From CAIVAT01 sp049317265 (GTDB lineage: Bacteria; Bacteroidota; Bacteroidia; Bacteroidales; FEN-979), in contig JBMOIP010000004.1 in NCBI GenBank assembly GCA_049317265.1, positions 104,179 through 168,178 on the forward strand: a stretch of 64,000 nucleotides of DNA. Direction: 5' to 3'. The notes under the pieces were generated by a model, which saw only the letters and a program-made list of their open reading frames with translations, was not told the DNA's origin and made no database searches. Positions 8,898 to 17,035 of this stretch are shown here, piece after piece; position 1 is the stretch's first letter, and each line of letters starts with the position of its first letter. The position numbers and the translations under genes were made by a program.

Positions 8898-11152
8898 TAT
8901 TCAATTACGAGCTTTTGGACATGAGTAAATGAGGAATTTTCAAGCCTGATGAGATAAATTCCTTTGGAAAGCCCGGACAAATCAATATCCGAGGAGGAAA
9001 CCGAATTTTGAGAGCCCTTGATCGAGAATGCTCGCATGATCCTTCCGAGTGGAGTTATGAGATTGCCGCTGGTTATTCCGGAAATTCCTTTGATTTCCAC
9101 CCTGGCTTTATCCCTCGCTGGGTTCGGGTAGATTCTTACATGATCTGAATGGCCAAGGTCACTGATTCCGACACAGGCATCGAAAGAGAAGATCACATTG
9201 ATGGTACTGCTTGACTTACAGCCATGTCTATTAACAACCTCAACATGATATGTTTGCGCATCATAACCGATTCCGGTGGTCCCAAAGGATATCTCGCGTG
9301 CAGTTGAACCGTTTGACCATAAATAAGTTGACCCGGGATTCCCTGCATCTAATTTTACCGTATCATAAATACAAACAGTGGTATCAGCCGGGCCAAGGTG
9401 GATCACAGGTTCCGGATGGATAACAACCCTGATGCTCCCCTGGGTTGAATTAAACTGGTCGGTAACCGTAACCTCATAGGTTGTATGGGTTAAAGGATTA
9501 ACCATGGGATCAGCTTCAGTGGAAGCGAATCCCGAAGGAGTTGAGCTCCATGCATACTGATAGAATCCCACATTTCCTCCACCGGCTGATGCATGCAACC
9601 TTGTAGAGTCTCCCCGACAGATTGAATCCGGGGTAGCAACAGGATTTACATTCAACGGACCACCTGTCACTTCAATGGAAACTGAAGCATCATTGGTACT
9701 TACACAGTTTGTTGCCAGATCTGTGGTTACAAGCGAGTAAACTGTTGTCGAAGTCAGGTTTACTGTTTGAGGATTCTGCTTTCCTGCATTGATAAGTTTA
9801 TCAGCGGGTGCCCAACTGTAAAAATAGTTGCTGCTCCCATTCAACACCGATCCACTGAGAAAGGTATATGTACCGTAAGGAATTGATTTTCCAACTCCTG
9901 CATCTGCCACAGGTAGCGGAATTATCGTTACTGTTACAGATCCTGTTACTGTATTATAGCCATCAAAAACAGAAACCTGGTAGGTTGTGGTCACCGCTGG
10001 CGCCACGGTAGGATTTGGCAAGGTAGAGGAGAATCCATTGGGCCCAGTCCATTGATAGCTGTAATTCCCAGCGCCCCCCGAACCCAGCGCTTCAATCTGC
10101 GTGGAGGCCCCGAAGCAGATGGAGGAAGGGTTTGCCACCGCATTTACCGCCAGCGCTCCGCCGGCAATATTGATGGTGACCATATCGGTAGCCTGGCAGT
10201 TGGCAGAATCATCGGTAACTTTGAGTGTGAAAACCTGGGTTGAAAAAAGATTGACCGTTTGAGGATTTTGGATGCTGTCGTTCACCAGTTTTGAAGATGG
10301 TGCCCATTTATAATGATAAGCACCGCTGCCGGCAGAGCATCTGCCATGTAACCGGGTGGTAACTCCATTCAAAATGGTTGAGTCATTCCCGGCATTTGCC
10401 ACCGGATGGTAGACATGTACAACGGTCGTTGAAGTATCAATACTGGGCTGACCGCCAACGACAACACTCAGAAAGTATTCGCCTGAGTTAGCAGGGGTAG
10501 CATTTGCAATGGTTGGATTCTGCAGGGAGGAGACAAATCCGGCCGGGCCCCACCAGTGGTACGTTGCACCTGAAATAGATTGGGCTGTGAACTGCAGCGT
10601 CTGACCTGAGCAGATCGGGCTGTTGCTTATGCATGCAGGAGGCAGAATTGAGCAATCTGTTGTTCCTGTACCACCAGTTTGCTGGAAAATAATGTTGCAG
10701 GGCTGGTTGGAGAAATTGGTAATGATCAGCATATAATACTGGCCTGTGACCCCATTCGGAATGGTGCAGGTTTCATACGACAGCGTTGAATAGCTGCATG
10801 ATACTATTTTGGGCTGTGTAAGCAACCCGCAACAATCCTGGGAGGGGAAAGGCCCCCAGCAGCAAAAATCAATATCTTTTGATGGCTCACTGTGCATCTG
10901 GATGATGATGTTACCAGGATTAGCAACCTTCATATAATACCATGCGGGATTCGGCCTGGTGGTCAGGCATCCGTAGGATGGGCCTATTTGTCCAGGAGGT
11001 GAATTTACTCCTGCAGGGAACGAGTATAATGTTCCAGTACAGAAAGGCGCGGCTGTTTCACAGGTGCTGTTATTGCCACCACCGCCCTGCTGTGCATGAA
11101 GAGGGCCATAAAACACCAATAACAATAATAAGATAGACCAGTTTTTTACCAT
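8897..11152 (-). CDS. Secreted multi-Ig/PKD-like protein with T9SS type A sorting domain
   Basis: 751 residues with an N-terminal signal peptide (WSILLLLLVFYGPLHAQ). The first about 150 residues are Cys-rich (STCETAAPFCTG, DFCCWGPFPSQDCCGLL). Then come repeated Ig/PKD-like units of about 85 residues with recurring words such as YHYKWAPSSKLVNDSIQNPQTVNL and FYSWAPADKL...KQNPQTVNL, which point to internal duplication. The C-terminal 75 residues (VRIYPNPARDKARVEI ... LSKGIYLIRLE) are a type A T9SS sorting domain. Likely an adhesin or matrix protein; no enzyme domain was recognised. It overlaps the next cargo gene by one base. Confidence 0.88.
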   Translation of the reverse strand: MVKNWSILLLLLVFYGPLHAQQGGGGNNSTCETAAPFCTGTLYSFPAGVNSPPGQIGPSYGCLTTRPNPAWYYMKVANPGNIIIQMHSEPSKDIDFCCWGPFPSQDCCGLLTQPKIVSCSYSTLSYETCTIPNGVTGQYYMLIITNFSNQPCNIIFQQTGGTGTTDCSILPPACISNSPICSGQTLQFTAQSISGATYHWWGPAGFVSSLQNPTIANATPANSGEYFLSVVVGGQPSIDTSTTVVHVYHPVANAGNDSTILNGVTTRLHGRCSAGSGAYHYKWAPSSKLVNDSIQNPQTVNLFSTQVFTLKVTDDSANCQATDMVTINIAGGALAVNAVANPSSICFGASTQIEALGSGGAGNYSYQWTGPNGFSSTLPNPTVAPAVTTTYQVSVFDGYNTVTGSVTVTIIPLPVADAGVGKSIPYGTYTFLSGSVLNGSSNYFYSWAPADKLINAGKQNPQTVNLTSTTVYSLVTTDLATNCVSTNDASVSIEVTGGPLNVNPVATPDSICRGDSTRLHASAGGGNVGFYQYAWSSTPSGFASTEADPMVNPLTHTTYEVTVTDQFNSTQGSIRVVIHPEPVIHLGPADTTVCIYDTVKLDAGNPGSTYLWSNGSTAREISFGTTGIGYDAQTYHVEVVNRHGCKSSSTINVIFSFDACVGISDLGHSDHVRIYPNPARDKARVEIKGISGITSGNLITPLGRIMRAFSIKGSQNSVSSSDIDLSGLSKGIYLIRLENSSFTHVQKLVIE

Positions 11153-11167
11153 AGCTGCTTCGTATTA

Positions 11168-11599
11168 TTAATATTTATCGTTTCCTTTCAGCCATTCTGT
11201 TTTTCGAGCAACACTCCATACAGCCGAAGTGTCGGCCACAATTCTTTTGATCTTTTCAAAGACAGCGATTACATCGGCTTCAGGGTATTGTTTGTTTGAC
11301 ATAAAACAAACCCTCGATTTGGTAATGACAGGATCGATGTTGATGAGTTCTCCGGAAGAGAAGGAGAGGTTCATATAATAGACCTTTTCGAAGCGGGACG
11401 GCAATTTTGAGAAATCGAGCAGATAGTAGTTAGTTAACGCATTGGGTTCAATGGATAGTGCAAATTTCCCTTTGAAATCAATATCTGCATATTTGGCAAT
11501 AAATGCCGGCTCGTTGGGCTGGACTCCTTCAACCTGTGCCTTAAGTGTCAGATTCGCAATCAGCACCACCGCAAGGAAAAAAACACGTATCATCTGCAT
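11168..11599 (-). CDS. Small secreted protein of unknown function
   Basis: About 143 residues starting MQMIRVFFLAVVLIANLTLKAQ, a clean signal peptide. The mature part contains FALSIEPNALTNYYLLDFSKLPSRFEKVYYMN and ends basic. I do not recognise the family. An upstream in-frame ATG at 11641 exists but lies upstream of the -7 box at 11631-11638, so the start at 11599 (or 11593) is preferred. It is the first gene of the leftward run that continues, after 15 bases, with two T9SS cargo genes and tex, so it may be a periplasmic partner of the cargo proteins. Confidence 0.6.
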   Translation of the reverse strand: MQMIRVFFLAVVLIANLTLKAQVEGVQPNEPAFIAKYADIDFKGKFALSIEPNALTNYYLLDFSKLPSRFEKVYYMNLSFSSGELINIDPVITKSRVCFMSNKQYPEADVIAVFEKIKRIVADTSAVWSVARKTEWLKGNDKY

Positions 11600-11630
11600 T
11601 GGGTTTAGAAGATTAACACTGAATGAATTA

Positions 11631-11638
11631 CAAAAATA
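11631..11638 (-). promoter_or_regulatory. -7 promoter element TATTTTTG heading the T9SS-cargo/tex run
   Basis: Reverse-strand TATTTTTG, 32 bases upstream of the ATG at 11599. No other consensus box was seen between here and tex, and the four downstream genes overlap or are 15 bases apart. Confidence 0.5.
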
Positions 11639-11677
11639 CAAAAACTTCTTGAAATTCAGGTAAAAGAGCCATCCGGA

Positions 11678-12397
11678 TCACCACCCTGAGGCCAGAACAT
11701 CAATAATATGGATGGTTTTAATGGGAAGGTTATGTTTGTCGATATAGGCTTGCTGGTTCATCAGGCAGGAGGAATCGGTAGAAACAATATACGCTGCACC
11801 GGTCTCAAGGGCACGGTTTACCTTTTGCTCTGCCATTGCCGAAGAAATGGGTTCAAACTTTGCGGAAAAAGTTCCTCCAAACCCACAACAGACATCATTT
11901 TCCTTCATTTCACGCAACTCAAGTCCATGTACCTTTGCCAGAAGCCTTCGTGGTTCATCCTTCAGTTCATACTCCCGTAGTGCAGCACATGAATCGTGGT
12001 ATGTAACAACATGGGGAAAGGAGGCTCCCACATCTTCGATTTTTAATTCATTGACCAGGAAATCGGTGAACTCGAAAATGTTTTTCTTCAACTGCTTATA
12101 TTCCAAATGATTTGCCGTATTATGGAATAACCAGCCATAATAATTTCTGACAAACCCGATGCAGGAAGCAGAAGGTCCCACTATCGGACGGTCATTGGGA
12201 AAATCCTTCAGGAATTTCTCGCCCATACTTTTTGCCTCGTCCCAAAAGCCGCTATTAAAAGCCATTTGTCCGCAGCAGGTTTGATTACTGTTGTAATTTA
12301 CAACAATGTCAAGTTTCTCAAGAATTTTTACCATGTTCAAACCCGTTTCCGGGTAGACCTGGTCCACAAAGCAGGGGATAAAAATATCAACTAACAA
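11678..12397 (-). CDS. lutA: LutA/YkgE-type (Fe-S)-binding protein with two CCG domains
   Basis: Subunit-type protein of lactate-utilisation and heterodisulfide-reductase-like complexes. Two CCG domains are complete: the first has FIPCFVDQ, TCCGQMAFNSG and SASCIGF, the second has YHDSCAALRE, VCCGFGGTFS and DSSCLMN. The reading frame stays open upstream to 12433, but the -7 box at 12438-12445 leaves no room for a start there. The TTG at 12397 gives a protein beginning LVDIFIPCFVDQ, which matches the usual N-terminus of this family; TTG at 12421 is the alternative, and no ATG is available. The LutB and LutC partners that normally accompany it are not in this window. Confidence 0.85.
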   Translation of the reverse strand: MLVDIFIPCFVDQVYPETGLNMVKILEKLDIVVNYNSNQTCCGQMAFNSGFWDEAKSMGEKFLKDFPNDRPIVGPSASCIGFVRNYYGWLFHNTANHLEYKQLKKNIFEFTDFLVNELKIEDVGASFPHVVTYHDSCAALREYELKDEPRRLLAKVHGLELREMKENDVCCGFGGTFSAKFEPISSAMAEQKVNRALETGAAYIVSTDSSCLMNQQAYIDKHNLPIKTIHIIDVLASGW

Positions 12398-12437
12398 AAC
12401 AGGCGAAGAAATTTGGTCCAACTTACTATTCAACTTC

Positions 12438-12445
12438 CAAAAGTA
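12438..12445 (-). promoter_or_regulatory. -7 promoter element TACTTTTG of lutA
   Basis: Reverse-strand TACTTTTG, about 40 bases upstream of the chosen TTG start. It decides between the possible starts of lutA. Confidence 0.5.
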
Positions 12446-12516
12446 AGGAAATTAGCGTTATGGAGCGTTAGAAATTGGTAAAAAAGTTAAATATTCCAAT
12501 GATCGATTGGTAATTA

Positions 12517-12557
12517 CAAAAAAAAACAGAAGCAACCAGGCGGCTGCTTCTGTTTTT
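12517..12557. terminator. Bidirectional rho-independent terminator
   Basis: A 10-bp perfect stem (AACAGAAGCA at 12525-12534 with TGCTTCTGTT at 12545-12554) with a 10-base loop, flanked by an A-run on the left and a T-run on the right. On the reverse strand it ends the small secreted-protein gene at 12576-12971 before the lutA promoter. Confidence 0.85.
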
Positions 12558-12575
12558 ATAGCAGGGAAAACAATT

Positions 12576-12971
12576 TCAATCAATCCATACACTTGCTGAT
12601 ACACTCCAGGAAGATTGAATGACCACGCCCCATTGACCATAATCGATTGGAACAGAGAGCTTACGGTCGAGAAAAATATAGTACGGCCCTTTGATGGTTG
12701 TGCCATTTTCTTTAACAACCCATACTTTAGCCCATACCAGGACAGGCCAGGTTGAACTTGATGAAATAATTACATCCATTTCACGCTTTTCCTTGCTAGG
12801 GGTTGTGTGGGTGACAATCTCCTGGAAAGCTGTATTCGGATCCGTCAGCTGAACATTATAGCTTGGAATCGGATTAATGTTATAATGCTGCGCATTCACA
12901 CTGATGATACCAGCGAAAAGAATCAAGGCTGCAACGAGAATAAATTTTTTCATGGGGTTCGATTTTTTCAT
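12576..12971 (-). CDS. Small secreted protein of unknown function
   Basis: 131 residues with a signal peptide (MKKFILVAALILFAGIISVNAQ; the preceding MKKSNP may or may not be translated, the alternative ATG being at 12953). The mature part is about 100 residues, beta-rich, with no Cys and several Trp (STWPVLVWAKVWVVKENGTTIKG ... GQWGVVIQSSWSVSASVWID). I do not recognise the family. It stands alone, with its own promoter at 13008-13015 and its own terminator at 12517-12557, which is the layout of an independently regulated exported protein. Confidence 0.65.
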   Translation of the reverse strand: MKKSNPMKKFILVAALILFAGIISVNAQHYNINPIPSYNVQLTDPNTAFQEIVTHTTPSKEKREMDVIISSSSTWPVLVWAKVWVVKENGTTIKGPYYIFLDRKLSVPIDYGQWGVVIQSSWSVSASVWID

Positions 12972-13007
12972 TTATTATTGGTGGAATGTCATTGTGTACG
13001 TGAAATT

Positions 13008-13015
13008 CAAAGTTA
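13008..13015 (-). promoter_or_regulatory. -7 promoter element TAACTTTG with upstream TTG
   Basis: Reverse-strand TAACTTTG about 36 bases upstream of the ATG at 12971, with a TTG roughly 20 bases further upstream as expected for the -33 part of Bacteroidota promoters. The rest of the 254-base spacer up to 13225 shows nothing I recognise. Confidence 0.55.
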
Positions 13016-13225
13016 GGTTACAGCCATAACACACACAATAGCGGAATCCCATAATTTAGCACTACGGAAAACCAGAATTTCTGAAAAATGAAAAATTCGT
13101 AATTACTTGATAACCAAGAAACGGAACAAGTTTTTGACAGCCATGCTGCGCGCCAAAAAAACAAAGAAAAATGCTGAATTTCAGGTAATAACCCAGAAGA
13201 AGATGTGCATGCTAACAGGAAAATA

Positions 13226-13855
13226 TCAGATTATGCCCTTTTCCAGCAGAATTTTAATGAGTTCTGCATTATTTTTGGCATCACACCTGTCGCGGACATG
13301 TTTCAGGGTTTTTTCGACGGTTGAAACGCTGGTTTTTTTCGAGTCGGCAATCTGTTGTTGTGTGAGGCCTGAGGATAAAAGGATAACAAGTTCCTGCTGG
13401 TTTGGAGTGAGGTGGTACTTTTGTCCGGATAATACTGTAGACAGTTTCTTTTCGTAATCAGGTTCAACAAGACCTGAAAAGACGATCTGCCCCCTGATTA
13501 CTTTCTCGAGTGTTGATTTAATCTCTGCTTTGTTGGTACTTTTTAGCAAATAGGCCATGACACCTGCTTCGAACATTTTTCGTTGCCAGGAGGAGGAGTC
13601 TTCAGATGTGAAAATAACGATAGGTTTCCCGAAAAATTTTTCCTTTAATTTTTTAACATTCATCAGAGGATGGGCATCAGGCAGCCATAAATCAAGCAGG
13701 AATATATCAAATGTATCAGTATTGGCCTTTAACACGGCATCATCAACACTAAATGCGTTGTCTGTAATCTCGATACCATCCCGTGAAGGTCGGAAAAGAT
13801 TCTTCAAACCTGTAACGATCACCGGGTGGTCTTCAATGACGAAGAGTCTGATCAT
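13226..13855 (-). CDS. NarL/FixJ-type response regulator
   Basis: 209 residues: receiver domain (about 1-120) with acidic pocket FVIEDHP, phospho-acceptor Asp55 in FLLDLWLPD, switch Ser/Thr in IFTSED and Lys105 in YLLKST; then a LuxR-type helix-turn-helix (about 145-205; LTPNQQELVILLSSGLTQQQIADSKKTSVSTVEKTLKHV). It would be phosphorylated by the histidine kinase whose gene ends 10 bases upstream on the same strand, and bind DNA as a dimer. Target genes are not indicated by the sequence. Confidence 0.92.
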   Translation of the reverse strand: MIRLFVIEDHPVIVTGLKNLFRPSRDGIEITDNAFSVDDAVLKANTDTFDIFLLDLWLPDAHPLMNVKKLKEKFFGKPIVIFTSEDSSSWQRKMFEAGVMAYLLKSTNKAEIKSTLEKVIRGQIVFSGLVEPDYEKKLSTVLSGQKYHLTPNQQELVILLSSGLTQQQIADSKKTSVSTVEKTLKHVRDRCDAKNNAELIKILLEKGII

Positions 13856-13865
13856 GATTTATCAG

Positions 13866-15791
13866 TTAGCTTTTATTTACATTTTTCAGTCCCATGGGAA
13901 AAATGATCTCCCATGAAGTTCCCTGACCAGGGGCGGTCTTCAGATTTGCCTGGCCCCCAACCAGCTTTGCCCTTTCGAAAATATTCAACACCCCCATACT
14001 TGGTTTATGGTTTTCACCCAGGATGAAACCGGGCCCCTGATCGGAGTATGATAAAATGAGTTTTCCATTTTCCGTATGTACTTTGACATTCACCTGGCAA
14101 CCCTGGGCATACTTTCCGGCATTTGTAAGAAGTTCCTGTGTTATCCTGTAAAAGTGCAGTACCAGTTCATTCGGAAGGTCGGGAAACTCATCGGGAACAT
14201 CCAGAACAATGTTCATGTGTGACAGTTTCTGCATGTCTTCACATAACCCCGTGATCATTTCGCTGAAGGTGAAATGTTCAATCATGGCCCTGTTCATCCG
14301 ATGCGAAATCTGTCGGATGCTGGCTCCAAGTTCCTTGACACGCGCTTTGATGAGTTCTTTTATTTCCGGATCCGGAAACTCAATATTTTCAATGGTTCCA
14401 GAGATTCCAAGTACCAGTTGTCCCGTTAAATCATGAAGTTCGCGGGCAGTCCTTCCCTTTTCAGTCTCCTCCATCTCAATAACTCTTTTTGCTGATCCGA
14501 TCTGCTCCTTGTGGAATTTTACACGGTTGCGCTGCTGCAGGATGAGTGTAATGAAGACAGAAGCCACCACGAGTAAAAGCGCGATGGCAAGCCATAATTC
14601 GGTCTGCTGCAACCGATTGGCCTGAACCAAAAGCTGCTTTTCCTCATTTTGAATGATCAACTCCTTGCTTTTTAATTCAAGCAGGGCATCCAGCAACCTG
14701 ACCTGGTCGGAGCCTTTCTGTTGGTTGTCGATAGCCCTGGATTTCATTGCTTTCTTCTGCATTGCAAGGGCTGTTTTATAATCCCCTTTCGCTTCACATA
14801 CATCGGCATATGTATCATACAGCGAGGCAAGCCAGTCATTGTCCTTGAGAGCGAGTGCTGCAGGAATCGCCTGGTCCCTGAGACAGGATTCAGCCCTCTG
14901 AATATCATGTTTATCAAGGTAACTGTATGCCATATTATTATATGCGCCAAAGAGAATCTTCGGCAAATTGGCATTCAACGCCAACCGAAGCGCCGATTTA
15001 TAATAAAACAAAGCCGAGTCAGGATTTTTAATACTTTGGGCCGCCCCAAGGTTGATAAATATGTAGGACATCTCCTCCTCCACGCCACTGACCTTGCTCA
15101 GGTATGATAAAGCCTCTCTCTGAAGCGCCGCAGCTTTTTTCACATCATTTTCAAAAGGCCTCCTGGCAAGGTTGCCAAGGGCAACCCCCATTTGCTTGTA
15201 GAGCGTATCCTTCTTTGCAGTTTCAAGAGCGGATTGGAACATGCTCCTGGCTCCATCATACTCCTGGATATTGAATTTGATATTCCCAAGAGCTATCAGC
15301 GCATTGGCAATTCCCTCCGGATCCCTGACCGATTTTGCAAGAATTATGGATGAATCCAGCAGTGAAATGGCGAGATTGAAATTGTACGCAGCGGTATAAA
15401 GTGTTGCCAGGTTATAAAAGATATGAATTTTCTGGGATACAAGGTTGTTGCTGTCGGCAATCCGTAAAGCAAGATTATAATAAAAGTAGCTTGAATCCTT
15501 CTGGTTTTGAAGGTAAGCTTTACCAATCCACCGGTAGGCGTCGACAAGGTCGGGTTTGTTATTTCTTGTCTTTGCTATGGCCAGCGCCTGCTTTGCATAT
15601 TTGATGGCAAGTGCATTGTTGCTGACCTTGTTCCCCTCAACCAACATGCCCAGCGTCTTAAGGCTATCTCCTGGTGAGGAGCTATTGCCGGTACTTTCGG
15701 GTCCTTTGGCTGAAGCCTTAGCAACCCCTGCAGGGATCAGCAGGAAAACACTCAGGATTACAAAAACAAAAATCCTTAAAAAACTCAACAT
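13866..15791 (-). CDS. TPR-containing sensor histidine kinase (HisKA_3 class)
   Basis: 641 residues. Signal peptide or N-terminal helix (FVFVILSVFLLIPAGVAKA), a periplasmic tetratricopeptide-repeat sensor of about 350 residues (repeats such as AIKYAKQALAIAKT and ARSMFQSALETAKK), one membrane helix at about 399-419, then a dimerisation/phospho-acceptor region with His453 in ARELHDLTGQLV and a HATPase domain with the N box QELLTNAGKYAQG and the glycine motif DQGPGF. This is the common Bacteroidota TPR kinase paired with a NarL-type regulator, which follows directly. The ligand is unknown. Promoter box at 15878-15885. Confidence 0.92.
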   Translation of the reverse strand: MLSFLRIFVFVILSVFLLIPAGVAKASAKGPESTGNSSSPGDSLKTLGMLVEGNKVSNNALAIKYAKQALAIAKTRNNKPDLVDAYRWIGKAYLQNQKDSSYFYYNLALRIADSNNLVSQKIHIFYNLATLYTAAYNFNLAISLLDSSIILAKSVRDPEGIANALIALGNIKFNIQEYDGARSMFQSALETAKKDTLYKQMGVALGNLARRPFENDVKKAAALQREALSYLSKVSGVEEEMSYIFINLGAAQSIKNPDSALFYYKSALRLALNANLPKILFGAYNNMAYSYLDKHDIQRAESCLRDQAIPAALALKDNDWLASLYDTYADVCEAKGDYKTALAMQKKAMKSRAIDNQQKGSDQVRLLDALLELKSKELIIQNEEKQLLVQANRLQQTELWLAIALLLVVASVFITLILQQRNRVKFHKEQIGSAKRVIEMEETEKGRTARELHDLTGQLVLGISGTIENIEFPDPEIKELIKARVKELGASIRQISHRMNRAMIEHFTFSEMITGLCEDMQKLSHMNIVLDVPDEFPDLPNELVLHFYRITQELLTNAGKYAQGCQVNVKVHTENGKLILSYSDQGPGFILGENHKPSMGVLNIFERAKLVGGQANLKTAPGQGTSWEIIFPMGLKNVNKS

Positions 15792-15877
15792 AACTTCTCT
15801 AATAGTATGTTTCAGTGTGCATTACGTCCGAACAAAAAAGTGATGTACCCGTTTGACATATCTATTGTACACTTGGT

Positions 15878-15885
15878 CAAAGGTA
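15878..15885 (-). promoter_or_regulatory. -7 promoter element TACCTTTG of the two-component operon
   Basis: Reverse-strand TACCTTTG 86 bases upstream of the kinase start. The other parts of the 219-base spacer (15792-16010) are AT-rich and otherwise unremarkable. Confidence 0.55.
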
Positions 15886-16010
15886 ATAAATAATTTGCTT
15901 ATCTGAATTTCATAAAATGATAAATAATTATCACCATATCCCCAGAATTTACAAAAATTTTTAATTTACCTCACAAGGAGTTGAACTGCAACCATAAAAC
16001 CAGATTTTCG

Positions 16011-16898
16011 CTATACCGGAGCATATTTGGTATCTGGTTTATCCCTTATTGGGATGATACCAGCCATATCGCCCAGAACATTGACCAGGTCGGAACCTGC
16101 TGGTACCACGATTTTTGAGTTATCTTTCAGCGAAGTTTCAAGAGCCTGGATTTTACGAAGAATCTGTGCATTGCCAATGAAATATTTCTCGGCAGCTTCA
16201 TTTACAAGTGCAATGGCCTGGGCTTCACCTTCAGCCCGCAGGATCTGACCCTGTTTTACACCCTCAGCACGCCTGATTTCCGCCCTCTTTTCCCCGTCGG
16301 CCTTTGTTTCTGCGGCAGTTGCATAGTCAACGGCGGCAATTTTCTCGTTCTCGGCTTTCACAATTTTATTCATCGTTTCCTGAACATCCTTGGGCGGATC
16401 AATTTCTTTTAACTCTGTCCGGATGATCTGTATCCCCCAGCTTCTGGTTTCATCGAGCAGGGTGCCATGCAGTTCCTTATTGATTTTACCGCGCTCGCTG
16501 TTGGCCGATTTGAGGGTCATGGTGCCGATAATATTACGCAACGTGGTACGTGCAAGGTTAACAATCTGATATTCAATATTATTCACATTATATTGGGAAT
16601 TTTTCACACTCTCCTCATCATTGGTAATTTTAAAGTAGACCTGTGCATCGACTTTTGCATTCAGGTTATCATTGGTAATGATCTCCTGCGGCTCTGCATT
16701 GATCATTTTTTCGGTAATATTCACCTGGTACATCAGGTCGATGCCGGGAATAATCCAGTGAAACCCGGGGTTGGCAAATCGGTTGTACTTGCCGAATCGC
16801 TCAATTAAACCGCGATGGGTAGGACGGACAATGCGGATTCCAGAAAAAAAGAGCAGACCTGCTGCCCCAAGGATGATCAGAATAAAAACATTGCTCAT
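16011..16898 (-). CDS. SPFH/Band 7 (stomatin/paraslipin-type) membrane protein
   Basis: 295 residues. One N-terminal membrane helix (VFILIILGAAGLLFFSGI) followed directly by the SPFH domain (RIVRPTHRGLIERFGKYNR ... PGFHWIIPGIDLMYQVNI), then a charged, Ala/Glu-rich coiled coil (about 180-240: AAETKADGEKRAEIRRAEGVKQGQ) that drives oligomerisation. Members form ring- or cage-like membrane scaffolds linked to protease or membrane quality control. The NfeD partner often found next to bacterial stomatins is not adjacent. Own promoter box at 16938-16945. Confidence 0.92.
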   Translation of the reverse strand: MSNVFILIILGAAGLLFFSGIRIVRPTHRGLIERFGKYNRFANPGFHWIIPGIDLMYQVNITEKMINAEPQEIITNDNLNAKVDAQVYFKITNDEESVKNSQYNVNNIEYQIVNLARTTLRNIIGTMTLKSANSERGKINKELHGTLLDETRSWGIQIIRTELKEIDPPKDVQETMNKIVKAENEKIAAVDYATAAETKADGEKRAEIRRAEGVKQGQILRAEGEAQAIALVNEAAEKYFIGNAQILRKIQALETSLKDNSKIVVPAGSDLVNVLGDMAGIIPIRDKPDTKYAPV

Positions 16899-16937
16899 AG
16901 CTGTTTGATTTAAGGTGAAGTGTAAATATTTTTGTCA

Positions 16938-16945
16938 CAAACATA
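16938..16945 (-). promoter_or_regulatory. -7 promoter element TATGTTTG of the SPFH gene
   Basis: Reverse-strand TATGTTTG about 40 bases upstream of the ATG at 16898, preceded by TTG about 20 bases further upstream. Confidence 0.55.
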
Positions 16946-17035
16946 TGAATATTTCCTGATGAAATCAAGACTGAAAAGATAATTGTTGAAACCTAATTTT
17001 TAATAATTTCGCACAAACAAGAAAACAACCCCGCA

